DNA of 64,000 nt from Massilistercora timonensis (GCF_900312975.1 NZ_LT990039.1:1798001-1862000); one strand, 5' to 3'. Shown: positions 7,509 to 15,925, counted from the stretch's first letter. Numbers and translations are program-made. Notes: generated by a model from the letters alone, not told the origin.

Positions 7509-9596
7509 ATGAAATTTATCATAAAGCATGAGATCAGGGGCCGTCTCCGCATCCATGTCGTTCAGGAGAAAATGACATGTGCGGAGGCGGATACTCTTTT
7601 CTGGTATCTGGACAGGCAGGGCAATATAACAGATGTGAAAGTGTATGAGCGCACCGCAGACGCTGTCATCTGTTATACCGGGGAGCGCGCTGCGCTGATC
7701 CGTCTGCTGAAGAACTTCCGGTATGAAGAGGTAGCCGTGCCGGAGACTGTTGTCCGCAATTCCGGTAGAGAGCTGAACGCATCTTATAAGGAAAAACTGA
7801 TCGCGAAAGTGCTGCTGCACTATGGCGGAAGGCTCCTGGTGCCTGCGCCCCTGCGCGCAGGGATCGTGACGCTTAAGTCGCTTCGATATCTTGCGGCGGG
7901 GCTGCGCTGCATCCGGGAGAGGAAGATCGAAGTCCCGCTTCTGGATGCGACTGCCATCGGGGTCTCCGTCCTGCGGCGGGACTTTAATACCGCCGGTTCG
8001 GTCATGTTCCTTTTGGGAGTGGGAGAACTCCTGGAAGAGTGGACCCATAAAAAGTCCGTGGGAGATCTGGCGCGGAGCATGTCCCTGAATATTAAAAAAG
8101 TCTGGCTGAAACGGGAAGGGCAGGAGATCCTGGTAAAGGCGGATCAGATCCGAAAGGGCGACGTTGTGACCGTACATATGGGAAATGTGATCCCCTTTGA
8201 CGGAGAGGTGTCCGGCGGGGAAGGCATGGTAAACCAGGTCTCCCTTACAGGGGAGGCCATGCCCGTGCGCAGAGTGCAGGGACAGTCCGTCTATGCCGGA
8301 ACTGTAGTTGAAGAAGGCGAACTGGACATCCTGGTAAAGGCGGTTTCCGGCTCCACCAGATTTGAAAAGATCGTGGCCATGATCGAAGATTCGGAGAAAC
8401 TGAAGTCTTCTATGGAGAGCAGGGCGGAGCATCTGGCCGACCGGCTGGTGCCGTACACTCTGCTTGGCACGGTGGCAGCAGGGCTTCTGACCAGAAATGT
8501 GACAAAGGCGTTGTCCGTGCTCATGGTGGACTTTTCCTGCGCCCTGAAGCTTGCCATGCCCCTGACCGTGCTGTCGGCGATCCGGGAGGCCGGCGGGTAC
8601 GGGATTACGGTAAAAGGCGGGAAATTCCTGGAAGCGGTCGCGGAAGCGGACACCGTGGTCTTTGACAAGACCGGGACGCTCACAAAGGCGAAGCCCACGG
8701 TGAAAGCAGTGATCCCGTTCGGAGATGAACCGGAAGAAGAGTGCCTGCGGATCGCAGCGTGCCTGGAAGAACATTTCCCTCATTCCATGGCAAAGGCCGT
8801 GGTGGATGCGGCAAAGAAGCGCCGGCTCGCCCATGAGGAAATGCATTCGAAAGTGGAGTATGTGGTGGCGCATGGGATCTCCTCATATATTGACGGGAAA
8901 AAAGTGGTGATCGGAAGCAGTCATTTTGTATTTGAAGACGAAGGCTGCACAGTCCGCCCGGAATGCCGGGAAAGATTCGAGGCGCTGCCGGACGAGTACT
9001 CCCACCTGTATCTTGCCATTGAAAAGGAACTTGTCGCGGTGATCTGTATCGAAGATCCCCTGCGGGAAGAGGCGGCGGATATGATCCGTGCGCTGAGAGC
9101 GGAAGGGGTACAGAAAACGGTCATGATGACCGGGGACAGTGAGAAGACCGCGGCCGCTGTCGCCCGCCGGGTCGGCGTGGACGAGTATTACGCGGAAGTG
9201 CTGCCGGAAGAAAAGGCAGGATTTGTGGAGCGGGAGAAAGCGCTGGGACACAAGGTCATCATGATCGGGGACGGGATCAACGATTCGCCTGCTCTGTCCG
9301 CAGCAGATGCGGGCATTGCCATCAGCGACGGCGCGGAGCTTGCAAGAGAGATCGCCGACATTACCATTGCGGCGGAAGATCTGGCGGAACTGGTCGTGCT
9401 GAAGCGTCTCGCAAACGGGATGACAAAGCGGATCGGGAAAAATTATCACCAGATCATCGGGATCAACGCAGGACTAATCGTATCTGGCATTGCCGGCGTG
9501 CTCCAGCCGACGACTTCGGCGCTGCTCCACAACACATCCACCCTGCTGATCAGTTTAAGAAGCATGAGGAATCTTCTGACAGACAGAAACGAATAA
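7509..9596 (+). CDS. P1B-type metal ATPase, FezB-like (SCA motif)
   Basis: 695 residues. An N-terminal ferredoxin-fold-like segment (about 1-75) lacks CxxC. Then come the actuator TGEAMP (about 247), the phosphorylation site DKTGT (D386) and the hinge GDGINDSPAL. In the metal-binding helix the usual CPC is replaced by SCA (S343-C344-A345, in DFSCALKLAMP), a form linked to the P1B6 group that includes the ferrosome pump FezB. It would pump iron (inferred) across a membrane, in ferrosomes into the organelle. It follows the FezA-like gene by 6 bases and is ended by a hairpin at 9610. An iron-type operator precedes the operon. Confidence 0.7.
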   Translation: MKFIIKHEIRGRLRIHVVQEKMTCAEADTLFWYLDRQGNITDVKVYERTADAVICYTGERAALIRLLKNFRYEEVAVPETVVRNSGRELNASYKEKLIAKVLLHYGGRLLVPAPLRAGIVTLKSLRYLAAGLRCIRERKIEVPLLDATAIGVSVLRRDFNTAGSVMFLLGVGELLEEWTHKKSVGDLARSMSLNIKKVWLKREGQEILVKADQIRKGDVVTVHMGNVIPFDGEVSGGEGMVNQVSLTGEAMPVRRVQGQSVYAGTVVEEGELDILVKAVSGSTRFEKIVAMIEDSEKLKSSMESRAEHLADRLVPYTLLGTVAAGLLTRNVTKALSVLMVDFSCALKLAMPLTVLSAIREAGGYGITVKGGKFLEAVAEADTVVFDKTGTLTKAKPTVKAVIPFGDEPEEECLRIAACLEEHFPHSMAKAVVDAAKKRRLAHEEMHSKVEYVVAHGISSYIDGKKVVIGSSHFVFEDEGCTVRPECRERFEALPDEYSHLYLAIEKELVAVICIEDPLREEAADMIRALRAEGVQKTVMMTGDSEKTAAAVARRVGVDEYYAEVLPEEKAGFVEREKALGHKVIMIGDGINDSPALSAADAGIAISDGAELAREIADITIAAEDLAELVVLKRLANGMTKRIGKNYHQIIGINAGLIVSGIAGVLQPTTSALLHNTSTLLISLRSMRNLLTDRNE

Positions 9597-9609
9597 GAAT
9601 GATGCAAAG

Positions 9610-9641
9610 AAGGAGACTCGCAGTATGTGCGGTCTCCTTTT
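9610..9641 (+). terminator. Terminator after the FezB-like gene
   Basis: AAGGAGAC (9610-9617) pairs with GTCTCCTT (9632-9639), followed by a short T run. Confidence 0.75.
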
Positions 9642-9691
9642 AAAAATCATAAAAGAAAATATTCTAAAATAGTTATTGATTTCCAACGGGA

Positions 9692-9707
9692 GTTAGTTTA
9701 AACTAAT
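9692..9707. promoter_or_regulatory. Iron-type operator 4
   Basis: GTTAGTTTAAACTAAT, with a perfect inner 14-bp palindrome TTAGTTTAAACTAA, 75 bases before the start of the Fur-family gene. Confidence 0.65.
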
Positions 9708-9730
9708 TTACAAAGAAATCAAACGATATA

Positions 9731-9750
9731 GATTATCAATATCAATATTA
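9731..9750. promoter_or_regulatory. Possible Fur-box-like AT-rich site
   Basis: GATTATCAATATCAATATTA resembles stacked NATWAT hexamers of Fur boxes, imperfectly. It lies between iron-type operator 4 and the Fur-family gene and may be an autoregulatory site. Confidence 0.3.
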
Positions 9751-9781
9751 AGCATTTCACAGGTATAAGGTGGGAAGCGCC

Positions 9782-10186
9782 GTGAGTCAGAAAGATGAGA
9801 TTATTGAACGGCTGAAAGAAAAAGGGTGCCGAATTACAAAGCAGAGGAAGATCCTGATCGATATTATCCTGGAGAATGATTGCGCAAGCTGCAAAGAGAT
9901 CTTTTATAAAGCTTCACAGGAAGATGCCAGGATCGGAGTGGCGACGGTCTACCGCATGATCAATGCGTTGGAAGAAATCGGCGCGATCAGCAGAAAAAAC
10001 ATGTACCGGATTGAATCTGGAGAAAGCTGTTGCGGCGAGGGCGGATGCGAGATCATCCTGGAGGATGATACTGTTTTCAGGATGCCAAAGGAAAAACTGG
10101 ATCAGATTGTCCGGGATGGCATCAGACGGCGCGGTTATCTGAGAGATGGAAAGAAAATATTGAGGATTGTTTACCACGATGGATAA
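9782..10186 (+). CDS. Fur-family regulator lacking the canonical metal motif
   Basis: 134 residues from the GTG at 9782, chosen because AAGGTGGG lies 8 bases before it; a GTG at 9770 sits inside that ribosome site. The N-terminal winged helix is typical (CRITKQRKILIDII, then GVATVYRMINALEEIGAI, the DNA-recognition region). The dimerisation half departs from the family: the His-rich HHHxHxxC block is replaced by SGESCCGEGGCEIILEDD, and no C-terminal CxxC is seen. It may sense another signal through the clustered cysteines. It stands between the FezB-like gene and the methyltransferase, with iron-type operator 4 upstream. Confidence 0.75.
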   Translation: MSQKDEIIERLKEKGCRITKQRKILIDIILENDCASCKEIFYKASQEDARIGVATVYRMINALEEIGAISRKNMYRIESGESCCGEGGCEIILEDDTVFRMPKEKLDQIVRDGIRRRGYLRDGKKILRIVYHDG

Positions 10187-10227
10187 TCACGGAATGTGAA
10201 ATAATCTGAAACGGGAGAATAAAGGAT

Positions 10228-11043
10228 ATGGAGATAAACGGGAGGAAACAGGAGCCGGTCAGGCTCGGCACACATGGGGAAAATTATGGGAATTGGATGT
10301 CCGCGCCGGTCTTTTATATGGTGGGTGCGCTGGTTGTCCTCATGGCAGCCTTATGTGTCATATCGCATTTTATTCCCGGTATGCGGCTGCTCGGAGTCCT
10401 GGCGCTGATTGCTGCAGCGGCAGTGCTGATCCTGCTTGGCTGGATCACCTGGATCCGGCGGCAGTATGCCTTTGGCGGGGGCGGCATGATGGAGCAGGTT
10501 CATAAGGTTCTTCTGTCTCACCTGGATTACGACGGGAAGGGGACGCTTCTGGAGGTGGGATGCGGATCAGGCGCACTCTCCATTCGGGCGGCGCTTTCCT
10601 GGCCGGAGGCGGAAGTGACCGGTATTGATTACTGGGGCGCGGTCTACAATTACAGCCGGGCTATGTGCGAGAGTAATGCCCGGAGCGAGGGCGTATCCGA
10701 ACAGTGCCGGTTCCTTCACGGCGACGCCCGGAAGCTGGACTTTCCAGATGAAACTTTTGACGCTGTGGTGAGCAACTATGTCTACCATAATATTAACGGC
10801 TCAGACAAGCAGGAGCTTCTTTTAGAAAGCCTGCGTGTGCTGAAAAAAGGAGGCGTGTTTGCCCTTAACGACGACATGAAGCCGCGGATGTATGGGGATA
10901 TGGAAGCGTTTGCAGAAAACCTGCGCAAAATGGGATATCAGGAGGTGCGGATCATCGATACGGCCCAGGAGGCCTTCGGTTCCCATCAACGCGCAGCATT
11001 GATGATGTTGGGAGATTCCCGGCTGCTGACAGGTCGGAAATAG
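10228..11043 (+). CDS. Membrane-anchored class I SAM methyltransferase
   Basis: 271 residues. Two hydrophobic helices (about 28-46 and 51-74) come before a class I methyltransferase domain: motif I LLEVGCGSGAL (about 110-120), acidic residue at GIDYW (about 132), then DARKLDFPDETFDAVVSNYVYHN. The domain faces the cytoplasm if the first helix hairpin is in the membrane. Substrate is unknown. It follows the Fur-like gene by 41 bases on the same strand with no terminator between, so co-transcription is likely and a link to iron is suggested by context only. A hairpin terminator follows. Confidence 0.75.
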   Translation: MEINGRKQEPVRLGTHGENYGNWMSAPVFYMVGALVVLMAALCVISHFIPGMRLLGVLALIAAAAVLILLGWITWIRRQYAFGGGGMMEQVHKVLLSHLDYDGKGTLLEVGCGSGALSIRAALSWPEAEVTGIDYWGAVYNYSRAMCESNARSEGVSEQCRFLHGDARKLDFPDETFDAVVSNYVYHNINGSDKQELLLESLRVLKKGGVFALNDDMKPRMYGDMEAFAENLRKMGYQEVRIIDTAQEAFGSHQRAALMMLGDSRLLTGRK

Positions 11044-11088
11044 GTCTGCTGATCAAAAAAGAAAGAAGGATTTTACAGATTGTTTTTG

Positions 11089-11115
11089 AGACAGATGAAA
11101 GTCTGTCTTTTTTTC
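11089..11115 (+). terminator. Terminator after the methyltransferase gene
   Basis: AGACAGA (11089-11095), six-base loop, TCTGTCT (11102-11108), then a T run to 11115. Confidence 0.85.
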
Positions 11116-11125
11116 GTTGCGTGCC

Positions 11126-11154
11126 TTGACGTACTATACCCATATGGGTATAAT
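11126..11154 (+). promoter_or_regulatory. P1B ATPase promoter with embedded CsoR operator
   Basis: TTGACG (11126-11131), 17-base spacer, TATAAT (11149-11154). The perfect palindrome TATACCCATATGGGTATA (11135-11152) fills the spacer and runs into the -10 box, a position suited to repression. Confidence 0.85.
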
Positions 11155-11170
11155 GGAGGCAAATATAGGC

Positions 11171-11186
11171 ATACCCCTATGGGTAT
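11171..11186. promoter_or_regulatory. Second CsoR-type operator at the P1B ATPase gene
   Basis: ATACCCCTATGGGTAT in the 5' leader, 18 bases before the ATG. It shares the ATACCC/GGGTAT arms with 11136-11151. Confidence 0.8.
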
Positions 11187-11203
11187 AGAAAAGAGGTTTT
11201 CCT

Positions 11204-13015
11204 ATGAAAAAAGATATTACATTTCTTGTGCTGGGAGGCATTTCCCTTATCATCAGTCTTTTTGACCTGGTGCCGCTTCCTTTTGACGCCGCCTGGATCG
11301 CCATCATTTTCTGTGGAGTCCCCATTATCATGGAGGCAGTGACAGGGCTGGTCACTGCCTTTGACATCAAGGCGGATGTGCTGGTGTCGCTGGCCCTGAT
11401 CGCTTCCGTCTGTATCGGAGAAGATTTTGCGGCAGGAGAGGTTGCCTTCATCATGCAGCTGGGAGCATTGCTGGAGGATCTGACTGTGGCGAAAGCAAGA
11501 GCCGGGATTGAAAGACTTGTACATCTTACGCCCCAGACTGCGAGAGTGATCCGGGACGGCCGGGAGCAGGTGATCCCTGCCGGGGAGGTAAAGGTGGGAG
11601 ACAGGATACGTGTCCTGCCCGGGGAAACCATAGCGGTTGACGGGGAGATCCTTTCAGGTCAGACCTCCATTAATCAAGCGGTTATGACGGGGGAATCGCT
11701 TCCGGTAGATAAAGCGCCGGGAGATCCGGTGTCTTCGGGGACGGTGAACCAGTTTGGCGCTTTTGAAATGAAAGCTACAAAGGTTGGCGAAGACAGTTCC
11801 ATCCAGCGGATGATCCGGCTGGTGCAGTCTGCTGACGCGGGGAAAGCCAGGATCGTAGGGCTTGCAGACAGATGGGCCACCTGGATCGTTGTCATTGCTC
11901 TCTCTGCCGCAGGGATTACCTGGATCGCTACCGGGGAGATCATCCGGGCGGTTACCATTCTTGTTGTGTTTTGTCCCTGCGCGCTGGTGCTGGCCACGCC
12001 CACAGCGATCATGGCGGCTATCGGCAACGCCACGAAACATGGCTTCCTGGTGCGGGAAGGAGACGCGCTGGAGCGGCTTTCGGCAGTGGCAAAGATCACC
12101 TTTGACAAAACGGGCACCCTCACCTATGGCGCTCCGGAAGTGACGGCAGTGAAGTCTGTGTCGGATTACAGCGAGGAGGAAATCTATTCCTTTGCTGCCG
12201 GAGCCGAGCAGTTAAGTGAACATCCTCTTGGGAAGGCAGTAGTCCGCTGTTATGGCAGGAAGCCTCCAGTCTGCGAAGACTTCCGAATGCGTCCTGGAGA
12301 GGGGGTAACCGCAACTGTCAGCGGAAAGGTTGTGAAAGCGGGCAATCTAAAACTTCTGAAGGGAATGACCATTTCCAGAGAACTTGCCGCCGGGGCGGGC
12401 AGACATCTCAATGAGGGAAGCACCGTGATCTATGTGGCTGTTGACGACAGGCCGGCGGGATATCTTGTCCTCTCTGATACGGTAAGAGAAGAAAGTAAGG
12501 ATATGATCGCGAAACTGGACCGCATTGGCGTTCAGCCGGTTCTTTTGACCGGCGATCACAAAAATGCCGCTGATGCCATTGCCAGTCAGCTTGGGATCCG
12601 GGAGGTGCATGCAGGCTGTCTGCCGGAAGATAAGCTGAATCATATCGGCGCTTATCAGGAAAGAGGGGAGGCGGTCTGCATGATCGGCGATGGGATCAAT
12701 GACGCTCCTGCCCTGAAAAAGGCTGATGTAGGTATTGCGATGGGCGGTGTAGGAAGCGATATTGCGGTGGATGCCGCAGATATCGCCCTTGTGGATGATG
12801 AGATCCGGGAGCTGCCCCATCTTCTGTCTCTTTCCAGGAGAATGATGACCACCATCAAGGTAAATCTGACCTTCTCCATGACTCTTAATTTCCTTGCCAT
12901 TGCCCTTGCCATTACAGGACTTTTAGGACCGGTGATCGGGGCGCTGGTGCATAATGCGGGCTCGGTGCTGGTGATCATCAATTCGGCGCTTTTGCTGAAC
13001 TGGAAGAAGTCATAG
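11204..13015 (+). CDS. Heavy-metal P1B ATPase with CPC motif, probable Cu(I) exporter
   Basis: 603 residues, short for the family because no N-terminal heavy-metal-binding domain is present. It has the metal helix motif CPC (C257-P258-C259), the phosphorylated aspartate in DKTGT (D301), the actuator TGES, and the hinge GDGINDAPAL. The last helices carry HNAGSVLVIINSALLL, which looks closer to Zn/Cd- or mixed-specificity pumps than to classic CopA, so the metal is not settled by sequence. Two CsoR-type operators at its promoter, matching the one at the csoR-like gene, favour copper. Monocistronic, ended by a hairpin. Confidence 0.85.
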   Translation: MKKDITFLVLGGISLIISLFDLVPLPFDAAWIAIIFCGVPIIMEAVTGLVTAFDIKADVLVSLALIASVCIGEDFAAGEVAFIMQLGALLEDLTVAKARAGIERLVHLTPQTARVIRDGREQVIPAGEVKVGDRIRVLPGETIAVDGEILSGQTSINQAVMTGESLPVDKAPGDPVSSGTVNQFGAFEMKATKVGEDSSIQRMIRLVQSADAGKARIVGLADRWATWIVVIALSAAGITWIATGEIIRAVTILVVFCPCALVLATPTAIMAAIGNATKHGFLVREGDALERLSAVAKITFDKTGTLTYGAPEVTAVKSVSDYSEEEIYSFAAGAEQLSEHPLGKAVVRCYGRKPPVCEDFRMRPGEGVTATVSGKVVKAGNLKLLKGMTISRELAAGAGRHLNEGSTVIYVAVDDRPAGYLVLSDTVREESKDMIAKLDRIGVQPVLLTGDHKNAADAIASQLGIREVHAGCLPEDKLNHIGAYQERGEAVCMIGDGINDAPALKKADVGIAMGGVGSDIAVDAADIALVDDEIRELPHLLSLSRRMMTTIKVNLTFSMTLNFLAIALAITGLLGPVIGALVHNAGSVLVIINSALLLNWKKS

Positions 13016-13022
13016 ATTTAAA

Positions 13023-13050
13023 AACACTACTATAATTTAGTAGTGTTTTT
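13023..13050 (+). terminator. Terminator after the P1B ATPase gene
   Basis: AACACTACTA and TAGTAGTGTT form a 10-bp stem (13023-13032, 13038-13047) with a TAATT loop and trailing T run. Confidence 0.85.
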
Positions 13051-13131
13051 GTTATATACCCCTTGATTTTAGTACCATTTATGATACTCTAACAAAAGAA
13101 ATCAGGAAAAACAGGAAAGGGGGAAACAGTC

Positions 13132-13875
13132 ATGAAGATCCTCTTATCACCGGCAAAGAAAATGAATGTGAATACGGATGACCTGGCGCCAGAAGGCCTG
13201 CCGGTCTTTATGGAGCAGACAGAAGAGATCCTTCGGTTCCTGCAGGGTTTGTCCTATGCGGAGGCGAAGACGCTGTGGGCCTGCAACGACAGGATCGCAG
13301 AGCAGAATTATGACAGGCTGAAACACATGGATCTCTGTCACGGGCTGACTCCGGCTATCCTTTCCTATGAAGGGATTGCCTATCAGTATATGGCGCCCTC
13401 TGTATTCGAGTCCGGGCAGCTTCAGTATGTGCAGGAACATCTGCGGATCCTGTCTGCATTTTATGGCGTGGTGAAACCGCTGGACGGTGTGACGCCCTAC
13501 CGCCTGGAGATGCAGGCCAGGGCAAAGATCGGCGGAAAGAAGGATTTGTATGAGTACTGGGGCGGGCGCCTGTACCGGGAGGTTCTGGACGAGAGCCGGA
13601 TCCTCATCAATCTGGCATCAAAAGAATATTCCCGCTGTGTCGAGAAGTATCTGCAGCCGGAGGATGTGTATATCACCTGTGTCTTCGGCGAATTTTCCGG
13701 GGCGAAGATCGTGCAGAAGGGCGTGTATGCCAAGATGGCCAGAGGCGAGATGGTGCGGTATATGGCGGAGAACCGGATCCAGGACCCGGAGGAGATGAAA
13801 CGGTTTGACCGATTGGGATATACATATCGGGAAGAGTTGTCTGACGAGAGGACATTTATATTTATCAAAGGATAG
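13132..13875 (+). CDS. yaaA: YaaA / UPF0246 family protein
   Basis: 247 residues matching the whole length of the YaaA (DUF328) family, opening with the signature MKILLSPAKKM and containing YEGIAYQYM and a GVVKPLDGVTPYRLEM block. In Escherichia coli YaaA lowers free iron and protects DNA under peroxide stress; the fold has a DNA-binding-like helix-hairpin-helix. It is cytoplasmic. The gene stands alone after the ATPase terminator, preceded by AAAGGGGGAAA. Its position next to the metal block fits an iron or oxidant role, by inference. Confidence 0.88.
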   Translation: MKILLSPAKKMNVNTDDLAPEGLPVFMEQTEEILRFLQGLSYAEAKTLWACNDRIAEQNYDRLKHMDLCHGLTPAILSYEGIAYQYMAPSVFESGQLQYVQEHLRILSAFYGVVKPLDGVTPYRLEMQARAKIGGKKDLYEYWGGRLYREVLDESRILINLASKEYSRCVEKYLQPEDVYITCVFGEFSGAKIVQKGVYAKMARGEMVRYMAENRIQDPEEMKRFDRLGYTYREELSDERTFIFIKG

Positions 13876-13930
13876 ATGTTTATTCTCAACAGCAAAGAGG
13901 AAGACCGGAAAAGTATAATGTTTTCTAATA

Positions 13931-13967
13931 TTGACAAAAAAACATGAAGTGTTTACAATAATAAACA
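13931..13967 (+). promoter_or_regulatory. hipBA promoter and operator
   Basis: TTGACA (13931-13936), 17-base spacer, TACAAT (13954-13959). An inverted repeat TGTTTA-N6-TAAACA (13950-13967) covers the -10 box, the expected site for HipB autorepression. Confidence 0.8.
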
Positions 13968-13987
13968 TTATAAGATTGGTGGATGAA

Positions 13988-14308
13988 ATGAAGAAAGCAG
14001 TATATAATATACTTCCAAAAACAGAAGAAATACTGAAGACCATGGGGGAACAGATCAAGCTTGCCAGGCTCAGAAGGAGTCTTTCAGCAGAACTGGTGGC
14101 AGAACGAGCAGGAATCAGCCGCGCTTCTTTGTGGAAAGTTGAAAAGGGCGATCCATCTGTAGCTATGGGGATTTATGCAGCTGTTTTGCATGCCTTAAAC
14201 AATCTGGATCAGGATCTTCTTCTTATTGCGAAGGATGATGAACTGGGCAGACAGCTTCAGGATCTGAATCTGATAACAAGAAAGCGGGCGCCGAGGAGGA
14301 GTGATTAA
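13988..14308 (+). CDS. hipB: HipB-type antitoxin, XRE family
   Basis: 106 residues from the ATG at 13988; a longer frame beginning at 13931 is rejected because that TTG is the -35 box. The helix-turn-helix runs over about residues 20-70 (IKLARLRRSLSAELVAERAGISRASLWKVEKG). HipB dimers bind DNA and neutralise the HipA kinase. Its stop overlaps the hipA start by one base, which implies coupled translation. The promoter carries an inverted repeat over the -10 box, consistent with autoregulation. Confidence 0.85.
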   Translation: MKKAVYNILPKTEEILKTMGEQIKLARLRRSLSAELVAERAGISRASLWKVEKGDPSVAMGIYAAVLHALNNLDQDLLLIAKDDELGRQLQDLNLITRKRAPRRSD

Positions 14309-15597
14309 TGGCGGACAAGCAGAAAACCATCTTTGTTTATGATGATTTCAGTTCAAAGCAGCCGGTTCTTATGGGCGCTCTTTATGTGAATGTTATCAAA
14401 GGAGGAGAGTCCTATTCCTTTGAGTATGACAAGGAGTGGCTGAAAAAAACAGGTCTTAAGCTCACGTTGGATCCAGAACTTATGCCGTATTCAGGAAGGC
14501 AGTATCCATCCGGGAAGAATATCTTTGGCTTATTCGCAGATGCATCTCCGGACCGCTGGGGCCGTGTGCTTATGAATAAGCGTGAAAGAATACTGGCAGA
14601 TAAGGAAGGGCGAAAACCTTCTAAGCTGTATGACAGCGATTATTTGCTTGGGGTATGCGATGAGACCAGAATGGGCGGCATTCGATTTAAACTGGATCCC
14701 GATGGGCCATTTCTTTCTGATGATAAAGAAACAGCGGCTCCGCCCTGGGCCAAACTTCGCACTTTAGAGGAGGCGTCCAGACATTTTGAGAGTGATGAGG
14801 ACGGCTTAGCTGAAAAGTGGCTGAATCAGTTGATCGGGCCGGGGTCATCTCTTGGAGGCGCCAGACCAAAAGCAACGGTGGTAGATACGAAAGATCAGCT
14901 CTGGATCGCAAAATTTCCGTCCCGGAATGATGAAAACGATACAGGCGCATGGGAAATGGTAGTGCATGACCTGGCGGCCTTTTGTGGATTAAATGTTCCG
15001 GAGGCAAAGCTTGAGAAGTTTTCTTCTCTGGGAAGCACATATCTGGTAAAGCGGTTTGACCGGGTTCTGGATAAGCGGGTACATTTTGCTTCTGCAATGA
15101 CGCTTTTGGGAAAAACAGACGGAGCGTCTGCAGTTGATGGAACCAGCTACCTGGATATTGCATCCTTCATAAAATCCTATGGTGCACAGCCAAAGAAGGA
15201 TCTTAGAGAGCTTTGGAAGCGGATTGTTTTCAATATGGCGGTTACAAATACGGATGATCATCTGCGTAATCATGCATTTGTTCTTGCAGAGAATGGCTGG
15301 ATTCTCTCGCCCTTGTATGACGTGAATCCAGTCCCATATGGTGATGAACTATCCTTGAATGTGGATGAAGAGAATAATAGTATCAGTATCGATCTTGCTA
15401 TACAGACAGCTGTCAGATTTGGGATTTCTGAGGAAGACGCAAAGAATTGTGCAGAAGATATTCGGAAGATTGTGCGGGAAAACTGGGAAAGGAAAGCGGC
15501 AGATTACGGACTGACACGCAGACAGATTGAAGAAATGAGGCCGGCATTCAGTGCCTGTTTTTCTGTTGATACTGATTGTAATGGCATACGCATTTAA
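14308..15597 (+). CDS. hipA: HipA-family Ser/Thr kinase toxin
   Basis: 429 residues, near full length for the family. Visible are the glycine-rich loop GSSLGGARPK (179-188), the ATP lysine in IAKFPS (K202), the catalytic loop TNTDDHLRNH (313-322) and the metal-binding LSPLYDVNP (333-341). All catalytic parts are intact, so it should be active. HipA of E. coli phosphorylates glutamyl-tRNA synthetase and causes dormancy; the target here may differ. It pairs with the HipB gene directly upstream. Confidence 0.9.
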   Translation: MADKQKTIFVYDDFSSKQPVLMGALYVNVIKGGESYSFEYDKEWLKKTGLKLTLDPELMPYSGRQYPSGKNIFGLFADASPDRWGRVLMNKRERILADKEGRKPSKLYDSDYLLGVCDETRMGGIRFKLDPDGPFLSDDKETAAPPWAKLRTLEEASRHFESDEDGLAEKWLNQLIGPGSSLGGARPKATVVDTKDQLWIAKFPSRNDENDTGAWEMVVHDLAAFCGLNVPEAKLEKFSSLGSTYLVKRFDRVLDKRVHFASAMTLLGKTDGASAVDGTSYLDIASFIKSYGAQPKKDLRELWKRIVFNMAVTNTDDHLRNHAFVLAENGWILSPLYDVNPVPYGDELSLNVDEENNSISIDLAIQTAVRFGISEEDAKNCAEDIRKIVRENWERKAADYGLTRRQIEEMRPAFSACFSVDTDCNGIRI

Positions 15598-15698
15598 CCC
15601 CTGGTTCATTTTTTCAACCATTCACTTAACAACGGCGTTATTGTTCCTTATATTTCACTCTGTTATCATGAGAGTAGAAATACAAGGAGGTGTCCGTT

Positions 15699-15827
15699 AT
15701 GAAAATCAATGAGATTATTCGGGAGAAGAGAAAAGCCTTATCTTTGACGCAGGAGCAGATTGCAGATTTTTTAGGGGTATCCACACCGGCTGTCAGTAAG
15801 TGGGAGAAAGGAGTTTCCCATAGTTAA
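15699..15827 (+). pseudogene. Truncated XRE regulator
   Basis: The frame begins like a full XRE regulator (MKINEIIREKRKALSLTQEQ and on through IADFLGVSTPAVSKWEKG), with a good AAGGAGG site upstream, but stops after 42 residues, right after the helix-turn-helix. Relatives continue with a long C-terminal TPR-type region. The sequence after about 15820 has no further match, and a gene of different style follows, so the end was probably lost in an insertion or deletion. A 42-residue mini-regulator is the less likely alternative. Confidence 0.7.
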
Positions 15828-15925
15828 AGATACCGCACTTGCAGCCCACGCTTACAAACTCCAAATAATACGACCCCTAGTTTGTCCAAACCTTTTCACT
15901 ATGATGTGACATATATATGTGGATA

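Noticed and set aside
7281-8873. 530-residue minus-strand frame
   Set aside because: It opposes the FezA-like and FezB-like genes, whose motifs are unambiguous.
9770-9781. GTG at 9770 as start of the Fur-family gene
   Set aside because: This GTG is inside the AAGGTGGG ribosome site that serves the GTG at 9782.
13931-13987. Longer HipB start at a TTG at 13931
   Set aside because: The TTG is part of a consensus -35 box with a matching -10 box 17 bases on, and the ATG at 13988 is the first start after the transcription start.
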